NCBI RefSeq assembly: GCF_003752025.1 | Contig: NZ_RJKR01000009.1 | Coordinates: 124,001 to 188,000, forward strand | DNA: 64,000 nucleotides | Source: Curtobacterium sp. PhB115 | GTDB taxonomy: Bacteria; Actinomycetota; Actinomycetes; Actinomycetales; Microbacteriaceae | Direction: 5' to 3' | Shown here: in pieces, positions 27,960 through 36,655 of the stretch | Position numbering within the stretch: the first letter of the stretch is position 1 | Layout of the letters: each line of letters begins with the position of its first letter | The notes under the pieces: generated by a model | Database searches by the model: none | What the model was told of the DNA's origin: nothing | What the model saw: the letters and a program-made list of their open reading frames with translations, nothing else | Made by a program: the position numbers and the translations under genes

Positions 27960-28038
27960 GGCTGGTGCTGCGGCGGGTGCTGCGGCGGGTGCTGAGGCTG
28001 GTGCTGCGGCGGGTGCTGCGGCGGGTGCTGCGGCGGTT
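27956..28038. repeat. Tandem repeat spanning the EIIB stop codon
   Basis: A 36-bp unit beginning CTGAGGCTGGTGCTGCGGCG occurs twice, perfectly, at 27956-27991 and 27992-28027, and includes the TGA stop of the EIIB gene. Inside it is a 12-bp period (GCTGCGGCGGGT) that continues to 28038. It fills most of the gap before punA. Confidence 0.9.
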
Positions 28039-28072
28039 GCTGCCGCGCGCGCTGCGGGGCGTGCCCGCCCTT

Positions 28073-28078
28073 TAGAGT
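28073..28078 (+). promoter_or_regulatory. -10 element, leaderless start of punA
   Basis: TAGAGT lies 6 nt before the punA ATG, just after the GC-rich repeats. Confidence 0.5.
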
Positions 28079-28084
28079 TGGGGC

Positions 28085-28927
28085 ATGAGCACGGAGAACC
28101 CGCTGAACGACCCCGCCGCCGACCCGTTCGAGGTCGCGCGCGACGCCGCCGCCGTCATCGCCTCGAAGTCGGGCATCGAGCGGCACGACATCGCCCTGAC
28201 CCTCGGCTCCGGCTGGGGCAAGGCCGCCGACATCATCGGTGAGACCGTGTCCGAGATCCCCGCGTCCGAGGTCCCCGGGTTCAGCGCCTCGGCGGTGCCC
28301 GGCCACTCCGGCACGATCCGGTCGATCCGCCTCGCCGACGGCCGCCACGCGCTCGTCATCGGCGCGCGCACGCACTACTACGAGGGCCACGGTGTCCGCC
28401 GGGTCGTGCACAGCGTCCGCACCGCCGCGGCGACCGGCGCCTCGATCATGGTGCTGACGAACGGTGCCGGTGGCATCAAGGAGCACTGGACGCCCGGCAC
28501 CCCCGTGCTCATCAGCGACCACATCAACCTGACCGCCGACAGCCCGCTCGAGGGTGCGACGTTCATCGACCTGACGGACCTGTACTCGTCGCGGCTCCGT
28601 GCGATCGCGCGCGAGGTCGACCCGTCGCTCGACGAGGGCGTGTACACGCAGTTCCGCGGTCCGCACTACGAGACGCCGGCCGAGGTGCAGATGGCCAAGA
28701 CCATCGGCGGCCACATCGTCGGCATGTCCACCGCGCTCGAGGCCATCGCCGCCCGCCAGGCCGGCATGGAGATCCTCGGGTTCTCGCTCATCACGAACCT
28801 CGCCGCAGGAATCCAGAAGACGCCGCTGTCGCACCTCGAGGTGCTCGAGGCCGGCAAGCAGGCCGAACCCGTGATCGCGGACCTCCTCGCACGCGTGGTG
28901 GCGGCACTCGGGCAGTCCGCCTCGTGA
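28085..28927 (+). CDS. punA: Purine-nucleoside phosphorylase
   Basis: The 280-residue enzyme cleaves purine nucleosides, including the inosine made by adenosine deaminase, to base and (deoxy)ribose-1-phosphate. It is the trimeric PNP type: LTLGSGWGKAAD, VPGHSGTI, GARTHYYEGHG (phosphate site), LTNGAGGI, QFRGPHYETPAEVQM and GMSTALEAIAARQAG. The stop overlaps the GTG of the downstream phosphosugar mutase by 4 nt, so the pentose-1-phosphate product can be used by a coupled gene product. Confidence 0.94.
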   Translation: MSTENPLNDPAADPFEVARDAAAVIASKSGIERHDIALTLGSGWGKAADIIGETVSEIPASEVPGFSASAVPGHSGTIRSIRLADGRHALVIGARTHYYEGHGVRRVVHSVRTAAATGASIMVLTNGAGGIKEHWTPGTPVLISDHINLTADSPLEGATFIDLTDLYSSRLRAIAREVDPSLDEGVYTQFRGPHYETPAEVQMAKTIGGHIVGMSTALEAIAARQAGMEILGFSLITNLAAGIQKTPLSHLEVLEAGKQAEPVIADLLARVVAALGQSAS

Positions 28928-30588
28928 AGATCGACCTCGACCACGTGCTCGGGACCGCTCGGGCCTGGCTCGCGCAGGACCCTGACCCGGAGACCCGCGA
29001 CGAGCTCGCCGCCGCGATCGATGCCGCTTCCGACGGCTCCGGTCCGGCCGTGCAGGCACTCGCCGCGCGCTTCGGCGGTCGCCTGCAGTTCGGCACCGCA
29101 GGACTCCGCGCCGAGCTCGGGTACGGTCCGCTGCGGATGAACCGGGTCGTGGTGACGCAGGCCGCGGCCGGGCTCGCTCGGTTCCTCATCGACACCGGCC
29201 GGTCGCGCAGCGTCGTCATCGGCTACGACGGCCGGGTGAACTCGGACGTGTTCGCCCGCGACTCCGCCGAGGTCATGCGCGGCCTCGGGCTCGACGTGAC
29301 ACTGCTGCCGTCGGCGCTCCCGACGCCGGTGCTCGCGTTCGCCGTCCGGCACCTCGACGTCGGGGCCGGGGTCATGGTGACGGCGAGCCACAACCCGCCG
29401 CGGGACAACGGCTACAAGGTCTACCTCGGGCAGGACGACGACGGTTCGCAGATCGTGCCGCCGGTCGACGGCTCGATCGCCGCGGCCATCGACGCCGTGG
29501 CTGCCGGGTCGATCACGGACCTGCCCCGCGCCACCGACTACACGGTCGCGACGTCCTCGCTGCTGGACGCCTACGTGTCCGCCACGGCCGCGACGGTGGA
29601 CGCGCCGGCCCTGGCGCCGGAGGCCCAGCCGACGGTCGTCTACACGGCGATGCACGGTGTGGGGTGGGAGACCGCGCGTGCGGTGTTCGCCGCCGCCGGG
29701 TTCGCGTCACCGGCAGTGGTGCCGGAGCAGATCCACCCGGACGGGGCGTTCCCGACCGTGTCGTTCCCGAACCCCGAAGAGCCGGGCGCGATGGACCTGG
29801 CGATCGCCCGCGGCGTCGCGGTCGGTGCGGACCTCGTCATCGCGAACGACCCCGACGCCGACCGGCTCGCACTCGCGATCCCGAGCGGGGGCGGTTCCTA
29901 CCGGCGCTTGTCCGGGAACGAGGTCGGCTGGCTGCTCGGCTGGCGTGCGGCCGCTCGTGCGTCGGAGGCCGGGCTGACCGGCACCCTGGCCGCGTCGATC
30001 GTCTCGTCACCCGCGCTGTCCCGGGTCGCGGCCCGGTACGGCCTGGAGTACCGGGACACCCTGACCGGCTTCAAGTGGGTCTCACGTGTGCCAGGGCTGC
30101 TCTTCGGCTACGAGGAAGCGCTCGGCTACCTGGTCGACCCGTCGGTCGTCCGTGACAAGGACGGCATCTCGGCGGCGCTGTCGCTGCTCTCGCTGGCGAC
30201 GGACCTCGCTGCCGCGGGGTCGTCGATCGCCGGGCAGCTCGAGGCCTTCGCCGCCGAGTTCGGGGCGTTCGCCTCGGGCCAGGTCGCGACGCGCGTGGAC
30301 GACCTCTCGCGGATCGGGCAGATCATGGAGTCGCTCCGGGCCGCGCCGCCGACCTCGCTCGGTGGGCTCGACGTGCTCACGACGACGGACTACCTCGGCG
30401 GGGTGGAGGGCTTCCCGCCCTCGGACATCCTGCGGTACGACCTGACCGGTGACGCGCGGGTGATCGTCCGCCCGAGCGGTACGGAGCCGAAGGTCAAGGT
30501 CTACATCGACACGGTGGCGGCGACCCCCGCCGAGGCCCAGCGCCTGGTCGACGCCCTGGCCGAGTCCGTCCGCCCCTTGGTCTCGTAG
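28924..30588 (+). CDS. Phosphosugar mutase (phosphoglucomutase/phosphopentomutase type)
   Basis: The 554-residue protein is an alpha-D-phosphohexomutase. The phosphoserine is Ser155 in MVTASHNPPRDNGYKVYL, the metal loop is NDPDADRLALAI, the sugar loop contains FGYEEALGYLVDP, and the C-terminal phosphate-binding loop is RPSGTEPKVKVYI. The GTG start overlaps the punA stop, so a role in converting (deoxy)ribose-1-phosphate to the 5-phosphate is likely, although some family members act on glucose phosphates. A hairpin follows about 65 nt after the stop. Confidence 0.9.
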   Translation: MKIDLDHVLGTARAWLAQDPDPETRDELAAAIDAASDGSGPAVQALAARFGGRLQFGTAGLRAELGYGPLRMNRVVVTQAAAGLARFLIDTGRSRSVVIGYDGRVNSDVFARDSAEVMRGLGLDVTLLPSALPTPVLAFAVRHLDVGAGVMVTASHNPPRDNGYKVYLGQDDDGSQIVPPVDGSIAAAIDAVAAGSITDLPRATDYTVATSSLLDAYVSATAATVDAPALAPEAQPTVVYTAMHGVGWETARAVFAAAGFASPAVVPEQIHPDGAFPTVSFPNPEEPGAMDLAIARGVAVGADLVIANDPDADRLALAIPSGGGSYRRLSGNEVGWLLGWRAAARASEAGLTGTLAASIVSSPALSRVAARYGLEYRDTLTGFKWVSRVPGLLFGYEEALGYLVDPSVVRDKDGISAALSLLSLATDLAAAGSSIAGQLEAFAAEFGAFASGQVATRVDDLSRIGQIMESLRAAPPTSLGGLDVLTTTDYLGGVEGFPPSDILRYDLTGDARVIVRPSGTEPKVKVYIDTVAATPAEAQRLVDALAESVRPLVS

Positions 30589-30654
30589 GGGCGCTGCCCG
30601 GCTCGTTCGCGTCGCGCTCCGCTCGTTCGCGCTCCGCTCGTGTTGCGCCCCACT

Positions 30655-30694
30655 GCGGGCATCGCGCCCCGACTCTTCGGGGCGCGATGCCCGC
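30655..30694. terminator. 18-bp stem hairpin upstream of the AbiEi-like gene
   Basis: Perfect arms GCGGGCATCGCGCCCCGA with a CTCT loop. It probably ends the salvage operon, but nearly the same hairpin with the complementary loop AGAG occurs at 31732-31767, downstream of the next gene. The pair therefore forms inverted copies around that gene. The gap 30600-30650 also has short repeats of GCTCGTTCGC. Confidence 0.75.
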
Positions 30695-30776
30695 AACGAG
30701 GTGCGCTGCCCCATGGCCTGTCCACAGATCGCGCAGACCCCGCTCTCGATGGACCGTACGTCGCGATCATCGGAGC

Positions 30777-31730
30777 ATGGAACACGAACCCATCTCGACC
30801 GTCGGCCTCGCGCAGGACCCCGGTCGTGCGTCGGCGATCCGTCGCGCAGCGGATGCCGGCGCCCTCGTCCGGGTGCACCGTGGCACGTACGTCGGGTCGG
30901 GCGAGTGGGCGTCGATGACGGGACGCGAACGACATCGCATGCTCGTGCGGAGTGTGCTCGCCGGAGGGAGGGGCTCGGTCGTCGTGTCACACCGGTCAGC
31001 GGTCGCCATGCTCGGACTTCCGTGGGTCGGGGCGCTCGGCGAGCGTGTCACGGTGACCGAGCCGTCGCGGGACCGGGGCCAGGTCAAGCGGTGCATCCAG
31101 CGCATCGGCAGCGCCGGCCGGCGACCGTCCTCCGTCGAGGTCGACGGTGTGGCCGTCACGACGTTGACCGAGACCGCGGTCGACGTCGCCCTTCGCGAAC
31201 ACCCGTGGCGTGCCATCGTCGTGCTCGACGCGGTCCTGCGGCGCGGCGTCGAGCGGGCGACGATCCTCGAAGCGCTCGGGGGTCGCCGTGCTCGCGGGCA
31301 TCGACGCGCGCGGGAACTGGTCGAGCACGCGGATCCGCTCGCCGAGTCACCGGGGGAGAGCATCACACGGTGGGCTGCGCACGTGCTCGGCGCTCCGGAC
31401 CCGGCCCTGCAGCAGGAGTTCCGGCACGACGGCCTGCTCCGCGACCGGGTGGACCTGTGGTTCGCGGAAGCCGGGGTGATCGTCGAGTTCGACGGCCGGG
31501 TGAAGTACGACGATCCGCGGCGAGGGCGGACAGCGGCAGACGCCCTGGTCGACGAGAAGCGCCGAGAGGACCGTCTCCGCCGCCGTCCTGAGGTCAACGG
31601 CTTCGCACGGGTGATGTGGTCGGACGCGATGCCCGCCGGGCAGCTCCCGCGGATCTTGCACGATGCCGGGGTGCCGCTCGGTCCGAACTGGGGTACTGCC
31701 TGGCGTCATGCCGCGAGCCGCGCCCTCTGA
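30777..31730 (+). CDS. AbiEi-like winged-helix protein with DUF559/Vsr-like nuclease domain
   Basis: The 317-residue product has an N-terminal wing-HTH region like that of AbiEi-type antitoxins (residues 1-60, ALVRVHRGTYVG). A middle region follows (VSHRSAVAMLGLPW), and the C-terminal domain resembles DUF559/Vsr-like PD-(D/E)xK nucleases. Candidate catalytic residues are Glu194 (SPGESITRW), Asp226 (RVDLWF), Glu237 and Lys243 (VEFDGRVKYDD). Such proteins are frequent single genes in actinobacteria with no proven role. No AbiEii toxin is adjacent. The ATG follows GGAGC. The gene is enclosed by inverted palindromes. Confidence 0.75.
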   Translation: MEHEPISTVGLAQDPGRASAIRRAADAGALVRVHRGTYVGSGEWASMTGRERHRMLVRSVLAGGRGSVVVSHRSAVAMLGLPWVGALGERVTVTEPSRDRGQVKRCIQRIGSAGRRPSSVEVDGVAVTTLTETAVDVALREHPWRAIVVLDAVLRRGVERATILEALGGRRARGHRRARELVEHADPLAESPGESITRWAAHVLGAPDPALQQEFRHDGLLRDRVDLWFAEAGVIVEFDGRVKYDDPRRGRTAADALVDEKRREDRLRRRPEVNGFARVMWSDAMPAGQLPRILHDAGVPLGPNWGTAWRHAASRAL

Positions 31731-31731
31731 C

Positions 31732-31767
31732 GGTCATCGCGCCCCGAAGAGTCGGGGCGCGATGACC
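31732..31767. terminator. 16-bp stem hairpin downstream of the AbiEi-like gene
   Basis: Perfect arms GGTCATCGCGCCCCGA closing an AGAG loop, 1 nt after the stop codon. It shares the core CATCGCGCCCCGA with the hairpin at 30655 in the opposite orientation. It is probably the terminator of the gene. Confidence 0.75.
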
Positions 31768-31780
31768 ACAGCGGGGCGCA

Positions 31781-31848
31781 GCTCGAGCGGACGCGCGGCT
31801 CGAGCGGACGCGCGGCTCGAGCGGACGCGCGGCTCGAGCGGACGCGCC
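31781..31848. repeat. 17-bp tandem repeat, four copies
   Basis: The unit GCTCGAGCGGACGCGCG is repeated four times, with only the last base of copy 4 changed. It fills the gap between the AbiEi-like gene and the 3' end of the biotin carboxylase gene. No function is evident. Confidence 0.9.
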
Positions 31849-31864
31849 GGCGCGCGCTGCGGCC

Positions 31865-33649
31865 CTACGCCAGCTCGAGCAGCACGTGACCGGACGAGAT
31901 CGTCTGGCCGACGGGGGCGTTCAAGCCGGTGACGACGCCGTCCTTGTGGGCCTGCACGGGCTGCTCCATCTTCATGGCCTCGAGCACGACGAGCAGATCG
32001 CCCTTCACCACGGTGTCACCCTCGGCGACCGCGAGCTTCACCACGGTGGCCTGCATCGGCGACGCCACGGAGGAGCCGGACTTCGCCATGCCGCCGCGGA
32101 CGGCCGACGAGCGGCGCTTCGGGGGAGCGGTCGGACCGGCGGGACGACGACCAGCACCGGCGCCGGCAGCACCTCCACCGACGATCGACGGCATGGTGAC
32201 CTCGATGCGCTTGCCCTGCACCTCGACCACGACGGAGTCGCGCGCCCCGGGCTCCGGAAGCGACTCGGTGGTGCCGCTCCACGCCGGGATCTCGTTGACG
32301 AAGTCGGTCTCGATCCACTGCGTGTAGATGCTGAACGGCTCGTCGTCGGGGGTGGCGAACGCCGGGTCCGACACCACTGCACGGTGGAAGGGGAGCACGG
32401 TCGGCAGACCGGTGACCTCGAACTCAGCCAACGCACGACGCGAGCGCTCCAACGCCTCGGAGCGCGTCGCACCGGTGACGATGAGCTTCGCGAGCATCGA
32501 GTCGAACGATCCCGAGACGACGTCGCCGGACACGACGCCCGAGTCCACGCGGACACCGGGGCCGGACGGCGCGTTGAAGGCGTGCACGGGGCCGGGCGCT
32601 GGGAAGAAGTTGCGACCGGCGTCCTCGCCGTTGATGCGGAACTCGAACGAGTGGCCGCGGGGCGTCGGGTCGGAGTAGTCGAGCACGCCACCCTCGGCGA
32701 TTCGGAACTGCTCGCGCACCAGGTCGATGCCGGTGACCTCTTCGGACACGCAGTGCTCGACCTGCAGGCGGGTGTTGACCTCGAGGAACGAGACCGTGCC
32801 GTCGGCGCCGATCAGGAATTCGCACGTGCCGGCGCCGACGTAGCCGACCTCGCGCAGGATCGCCTTCGACGACTCGTACAGGCGCTCCTGCTGGTCAGGC
32901 GTCAGGTACGGCGCCGGTGCTTCCTCGACGAGCTTCTGGTGGCGACGCTGCAGCGAGCAGTCGCGCGTCGAGACGACGACGACGTTGCCGTGCTGGTCGG
33001 CGAGGCACTGGGTCTCGACGTGGCGCGGCTTGTCGAGGTACTTCTCGACGAAGCACTCGCCCCGACCGAACGCCGCGATGGCTTCACGCGTCGCGGACTC
33101 GAAGAGCTCTTCCACGGACGAACGGTCGCGCACGACCTTCAGCCCGCGGCCGCCACCGCCGAACGCCGCCTTGATGGCGACGGGCAGCCCGACCTGGTCG
33201 ACGAAGTCGAAGACCTCGGACACGTCCTGCACGGGCTCGATGGTGCCGGGGGCGAGCGGCGCGCCCACCTTCTCGGCGACGTGGCGCGCGGAGACCTTGT
33301 CGCCGAGGCGCTCGATCGAGTCGGGCGACGGGCCGATCCACGTCAGTCCGGCGTCGATGACGGCGCGGGCGAAGTCGGCGTTCTCGGCCAGGAACCCGTA
33401 CCCGGGGTGCACGGCGTCCGCGCCGGAGCGACGGGCGACCGAGATGATCTTGTCGATGACGAGGTAGGTGTCGGCGCTCGTGGTGCCGTTCAGCGCGTAG
33501 GCCTCGTCAGCGAGGCGTGCGTGGAGGGCGTCACGGTCCTGGTCGGCGTAGACCGCGACCGATGCCTTGCCTGCGTCGCGGGCCGCGCGGATGATGCGGA
33601 CGGCGATCTCGCCGCGGTTCGCGATGAGGACCTTGCTGATACGGGGCAT
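31865..33649 (-). CDS. accA3: Acyl-CoA carboxylase alpha subunit (biotin carboxylase + BCCP)
   Basis: The 594-residue protein has a biotin carboxylase domain (residues 1-450; [30 protein letters not shown], the ATP-grasp loop [28 protein letters not shown]). A linker rich in Ala and Pro joins it to a C-terminal biotin carrier domain in which Lys560 of [10 protein letters not shown] is biotinylated. It makes carboxybiotin for acetyl- or propionyl-CoA carboxylation, probably with the beta and epsilon subunits at 39.6-41.5 kb. ATG is 8 nt from TACGCT. The gene symbol follows actinobacterial usage. Confidence 0.92.
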   Translation of the reverse strand: MPRISKVLIANRGEIAVRIIRAARDAGKASVAVYADQDRDALHARLADEAYALNGTTSADTYLVIDKIISVARRSGADAVHPGYGFLAENADFARAVIDAGLTWIGPSPDSIERLGDKVSARHVAEKVGAPLAPGTIEPVQDVSEVFDFVDQVGLPVAIKAAFGGGGRGLKVVRDRSSVEELFESATREAIAAFGRGECFVEKYLDKPRHVETQCLADQHGNVVVVSTRDCSLQRRHQKLVEEAPAPYLTPDQQERLYESSKAILREVGYVGAGTCEFLIGADGTVSFLEVNTRLQVEHCVSEEVTGIDLVREQFRIAEGGVLDYSDPTPRGHSFEFRINGEDAGRNFFPAPGPVHAFNAPSGPGVRVDSGVVSGDVVSGSFDSMLAKLIVTGATRSEALERSRRALAEFEVTGLPTVLPFHRAVVSDPAFATPDDEPFSIYTQWIETDFVNEIPAWSGTTESLPEPGARDSVVVEVQGKRIEVTMPSIVGGGAAGAGAGRRPAGPTAPPKRRSSAVRGGMAKSGSSVASPMQATVVKLAVAEGDTVVKGDLLVVLEAMKMEQPVQAHKDGVVTGLNAPVGQTISSGHVLLELA

Positions 33650-33657
33650 GAGACATC

Positions 33658-33663
33658 AGCGTA
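33658..33663 (-). promoter_or_regulatory. -10 element of the biotin carboxylase gene
   Basis: TACGCT on the minus strand is 8 nt from the ATG at 33649. It gives the gene its own promoter, separate from maf upstream. Confidence 0.4.
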
Positions 33664-33728
33664 TTCGTGCGACGGGGGGACGAATTGACTGGCACCCACA
33701 AAGAACCATGTCGAAGAAGTGCGGATGT

Positions 33729-34508
33729 CTACAGTGACCAGAACTCGTGCCAGGCGATGCCGAAGCCCCGGAGCAGCATCGAACGGAGCACCGGCAGCGA
33801 GAGTCCGATGACGGCCGACGGCGCTCCGTCGATCCGGCTGATGTACGCGGCGGCGCGGCCGTCGATGGTGAACGCGCCGGCGACCTCGAGCGGTTCGCCG
33901 GTGGCGACGTACGCGTCGATCTCGTCGATGGACACGTCCTCGGCGAACGTCAGCACCGCGCTGTCGACCGCCACAACGCGGTCGCCAGCGGCGGCCAGCG
34001 CCGACCCACCGGGCGCGACGTCACCCAGCTCCGGCACGCCGGCGGGAGACGTGACCAGGGGCCGGACGGGAGGCGCGGTGCGGGCCGGTCCCGCGCCTCC
34101 AGGCCGTGGGGTGGTCGTGTCCAGGTCCCGGCGACGGTCGACGACGCAGTGTCCGCTCCACAGCGTGCCGCCGCCGGCGGCGAGCATCTGCCGCCAGCGC
34201 GCACGGGCGACGGCGGGGTCGTGGGGCTTGCCGTACAGGTGGCCGTCGACCTCGAAGGCGGAGTCGCCCCCGAACACGATGCCGTCGACGGGGGAGCCGG
34301 CGATCGAGGCGTCCGCGACCGCCGAGGCCTTCGCGACGGCGAGCAGGGAGACGAGTTCCGGGCCGGTCAGGGCACGACCGAGCGCCGAGGTGGTGGCGGC
34401 AGCGGCGGCGTCCTCGTCGACGCCGGGCGACACGAGCACCGGCTCGATCCCGGACTGGGCGAGGAGGGCTCGGCGGGCGGGGGATGTACTCGCGAGGTAC
34501 AGACGCAT
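33729..34508 (-). CDS. maf: Maf-like nucleoside triphosphate pyrophosphatase with insertion
   Basis: The 259-residue protein begins MRLYLASTSPARRALLAQSG and contains the Maf motifs GGDSAFEVDGHLYGKP, SGHCVVD and TGEPLEVAGAFTIDGR. The family hydrolyses non-canonical or modified NTPs (m5UTP, UTP, dTTP) to the monophosphate. Typical Maf proteins have about 190-215 residues. The excess here is a segment of about 50 residues (roughly 125-178) between SGHCVVD and the conserved SAVLTFAEDVS. Part of it (about 135-150) is encoded by a palindromic repeat related to the intergenic families. Reading frame is kept, so the enzyme may still work. Confidence 0.85.
   Translation of the reverse strand: MRLYLASTSPARRALLAQSGIEPVLVSPGVDEDAAAAATTSALGRALTGPELVSLLAVAKASAVADASIAGSPVDGIVFGGDSAFEVDGHLYGKPHDPAVARARWRQMLAAGGGTLWSGHCVVDRRRDLDTTTPRPGGAGPARTAPPVRPLVTSPAGVPELGDVAPGGSALAAAGDRVVAVDSAVLTFAEDVSIDEIDAYVATGEPLEVAGAFTIDGRAAAYISRIDGAPSAVIGLSLPVLRSMLLRGFGIAWHEFWSL
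34063..34106. repeat. Hybrid palindromic element inside the maf coding sequence
   Basis: The + strand reads CGGACGGGAGGCGCGG on the left and CCGCGCCTCCAGGCCG on the right. The inner arms GGAGGCGCGG/CCGCGCCTCC pair exactly. The left end belongs to family A and the right end to family B (39085-39128), so it is a mosaic. It is translated in maf as part of an extra loop. Confidence 0.8.
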
Positions 34509-34522
34509 GGGACCATCTCATC

Positions 34523-35782
34523 ATGGGTGAATCCGTCGGCACGCTGCTCGAACTCGACGTCACCGGGATCGCCCACGGCGGCATCTCGGTGGCACGGCAC
34601 GAAGGACGGGTGGTCTTCGTCTCCGACGCGATCCCCGGGGAGCGCGTCGTCGCCCGGGTGACCGAGGACCGCAAGAAGTCGTTCTGGCGCGCCGACACGG
34701 TCACTGTCGTCACCCCGAGCGAGCACCGCGTCGACCATGTCTGGGCCGAGGCCGCGCTCGATCGCGACCCGGAGACGCGCCCGGGCGGTGCCGAGTTCGG
34801 GCACATCGCCCTCGCGCACCAGCGCACGCTGAAGCACGACGTCCTCGTCGACTCGTTCTCGCGCTTCGCGCACACCGACCTGACGGAGGTCCTGGGATCG
34901 GACGTCGTCGTCGAGGCGGCGCCCGGCGACGACGCCGCGAACGGCCTCGGCTGGCGCACCCGCGTCCGGTTGCACGTGGACGAGGACGGCACCGCCGGTC
35001 CGTTCGCCGCGCGCTCGCACTCCGTCATCCCCGTCACCAGCCTGCCGCTCGCGAACGCCGCCGTGCAGCAGAGTGCGCCGCTCGGCCGTGGCGTGATGCC
35101 GGGCTCGTCGGTGGTCGACGTGCTCGCGCCGAGCGGCTCCGAGGGCGCGCGGCTCGTCATCGACGAACAGAAGCCGACCGTCGTCACCGAGGTCGTGGGG
35201 GAGCGCACCTTCGAGGTGGACGACAACGGCTTCTGGCAGGTGCACCACGCCGCCGCGTCCGTCCTGACCGGGGCCGTGCAGGACCTCGTCGACCGCGACC
35301 GACTCGACCCCGAGGGCACCCACCTGGACCTGTACGGCGGCGTCGGGCTGCTCGCCGCCGCGCTCGGCGACCTCGTCGGCCCGAAGGCGCGCATCACCAG
35401 CGTCGAGAGCGCCGCACGCGCCACCGAGCACGCGCAGGAGAACCTGGCCGAGTGGCTCGGTGCCCGTGCCGAGACCGGTCGGGTCGACCGCTGGCTCGCG
35501 ACGACGGTGGCCAACGCCTCGCGTGCCGACAAGGACCGGTTCCGCGCCGGCACCGTCGTCCTCGACCCGCCCCGCGCCGGCGCCGGACGCCAGGTCGTCG
35601 AGCAGATCGCGGCGCTGCAGCCCGCGCAGGTCGTCTACGTGGCGTGTGACCCGGTGGCCCTGGCCCGCGACGTCGCCACCTTCGCGGACCTGGGGTACAA
35701 GCTCGAGGCGTTGCGGGCGTTCGACCTGTTCCCGCACACCCACCACATGGAGGCCGTCGCACGCCTGACGCCCTCGCGCTGA
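34523..35782 (+). CDS. TrmA/RumA-type RNA (uracil-5-)methyltransferase
   Basis: The 419-residue SAM-dependent enzyme has an N-terminal TRAM domain (ELDVTGIAHGGISVARHEGRV, residues about 8-60), a middle region, and a Rossmann methyltransferase domain with LDLYGGVGLLAAAL. The catalytic motif IV is VVLDPPRAGAG, and Cys with the following DPVALARD (VYVACDP) supplies the nucleophile region. The family methylates U54 of tRNA or uridines of 23S rRNA; the exact target is not evident. ATG at 34523 is divergent from maf with only 14 nt between starts, so the promoters overlap. Confidence 0.88.
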   Translation: MGESVGTLLELDVTGIAHGGISVARHEGRVVFVSDAIPGERVVARVTEDRKKSFWRADTVTVVTPSEHRVDHVWAEAALDRDPETRPGGAEFGHIALAHQRTLKHDVLVDSFSRFAHTDLTEVLGSDVVVEAAPGDDAANGLGWRTRVRLHVDEDGTAGPFAARSHSVIPVTSLPLANAAVQQSAPLGRGVMPGSSVVDVLAPSGSEGARLVIDEQKPTVVTEVVGERTFEVDDNGFWQVHHAAASVLTGAVQDLVDRDRLDPEGTHLDLYGGVGLLAAALGDLVGPKARITSVESAARATEHAQENLAEWLGARAETGRVDRWLATTVANASRADKDRFRAGTVVLDPPRAGAGRQVVEQIAALQPAQVVYVACDPVALARDVATFADLGYKLEALRAFDLFPHTHHMEAVARLTPSR

Positions 35783-35882
35783 CGCCGCCGCGGGCCGTCG
35801 GCGCCCTCGCGCCGAAGCCGATCCGCGTGGCGTTGCGCTGTTCCTTCGTCCCTGAGTCCGACCTGGGTATCCTTGGACGCTG

Positions 35883-36650
35883 ATGGCAACCCGGTTTCAG
35901 GGGCCGGTGCGCACATCGGAACGAGAGGCCACAGTGGCAGCAGGAACGACAACCACCAGTGAGACGTCCGTGACGGCCACCAGGCCGGTGCGGGTCGCGA
36001 TCGTCGACGACCACGAGTCCGTGCGGCTCGGGATCCAGGCGGCGTGCCAGAACGAGGGCTTCGAGGTGGTGCTCACCGCCGCGAGCGTGCCCGAGTACGT
36101 CCAGAACCTCGACGGGCGAGAGGTCGACGTCGTCGTCCTCGACCTGTCCCTCGGCGACGGCTCGACCGTCACCGAGAACGTCAAGGGTGTGCAGGGGACC
36201 GGCTCGGCCGTGCTCGTGCACTCCATCGCGGACCGCGTCGCCAACGTCCGTGAGGCACTCGCAGCAGGGGCTGCCGGTGTCATCCCGAAGTCGTCCGCCA
36301 CGAAGACGGTGATGGCCGCGGTCGCCACCGTGGCCCGTGGTGACGTGCTGAACAACCTCGAGTGGGCGAGCGCGATCGACGCCGACCGGGACTTCGCGAA
36401 GGCGCAGCTCGGCCGTCGTGAGCGCGAGATCCTGCACCTCTACGCATCGGGACTCCCGCTCAAGCTCGCCGCGCAGCAGCTCGGCATCGGGTACTCGACG
36501 GCTCGTGAGTACCTCGACCGCATCCGCGTGAAGTACGTCGAGGTCGGTCGTCCGGCCCCGACGAAGGTCGACCTCCTCCGCCGCGCGGTGGAGGACGGCA
36601 TCCTGCCAGGGCTCGACTCGGGCATCGACCCCGACGGCGACGGTCGCTGA
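35883..36650 (+). CDS. NarL/FixJ-family response regulator
   Basis: The 255-residue regulator has a receiver domain (residues about 35-155; acidic pair VDDHES, phosphoacceptor Asp87 in VVVLDLSLGDG, Lys in GVIPKSS) and a C-terminal LuxR-type HTH (GRREREILHLYASGLPLKLA then YSTAREYLDRIRVKY). About 34 extra residues rich in Thr and Ser precede the receiver; GTG at 35934 would shorten this. It is immediately followed by a histidine kinase gene (5 nt) and a third membrane protein, forming one operon. The probable -10 is TATCCT, 9 nt before the ATG. Confidence 0.9.
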   Translation: MATRFQGPVRTSEREATVAAGTTTTSETSVTATRPVRVAIVDDHESVRLGIQAACQNEGFEVVLTAASVPEYVQNLDGREVDVVVLDLSLGDGSTVTENVKGVQGTGSAVLVHSIADRVANVREALAAGAAGVIPKSSATKTVMAAVATVARGDVLNNLEWASAIDADRDFAKAQLGRREREILHLYASGLPLKLAAQQLGIGYSTAREYLDRIRVKYVEVGRPAPTKVDLLRRAVEDGILPGLDSGIDPDGDGR

Positions 36651-36655
36651 CACGG

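Noticed and set aside
27956..28066. Small Gln/Pro/His-rich protein encoded on the minus strand of the 12-bp repeats
   Set aside because: It is a translation of simple GC repeats inside a long antisense frame to punA and has no start signal.
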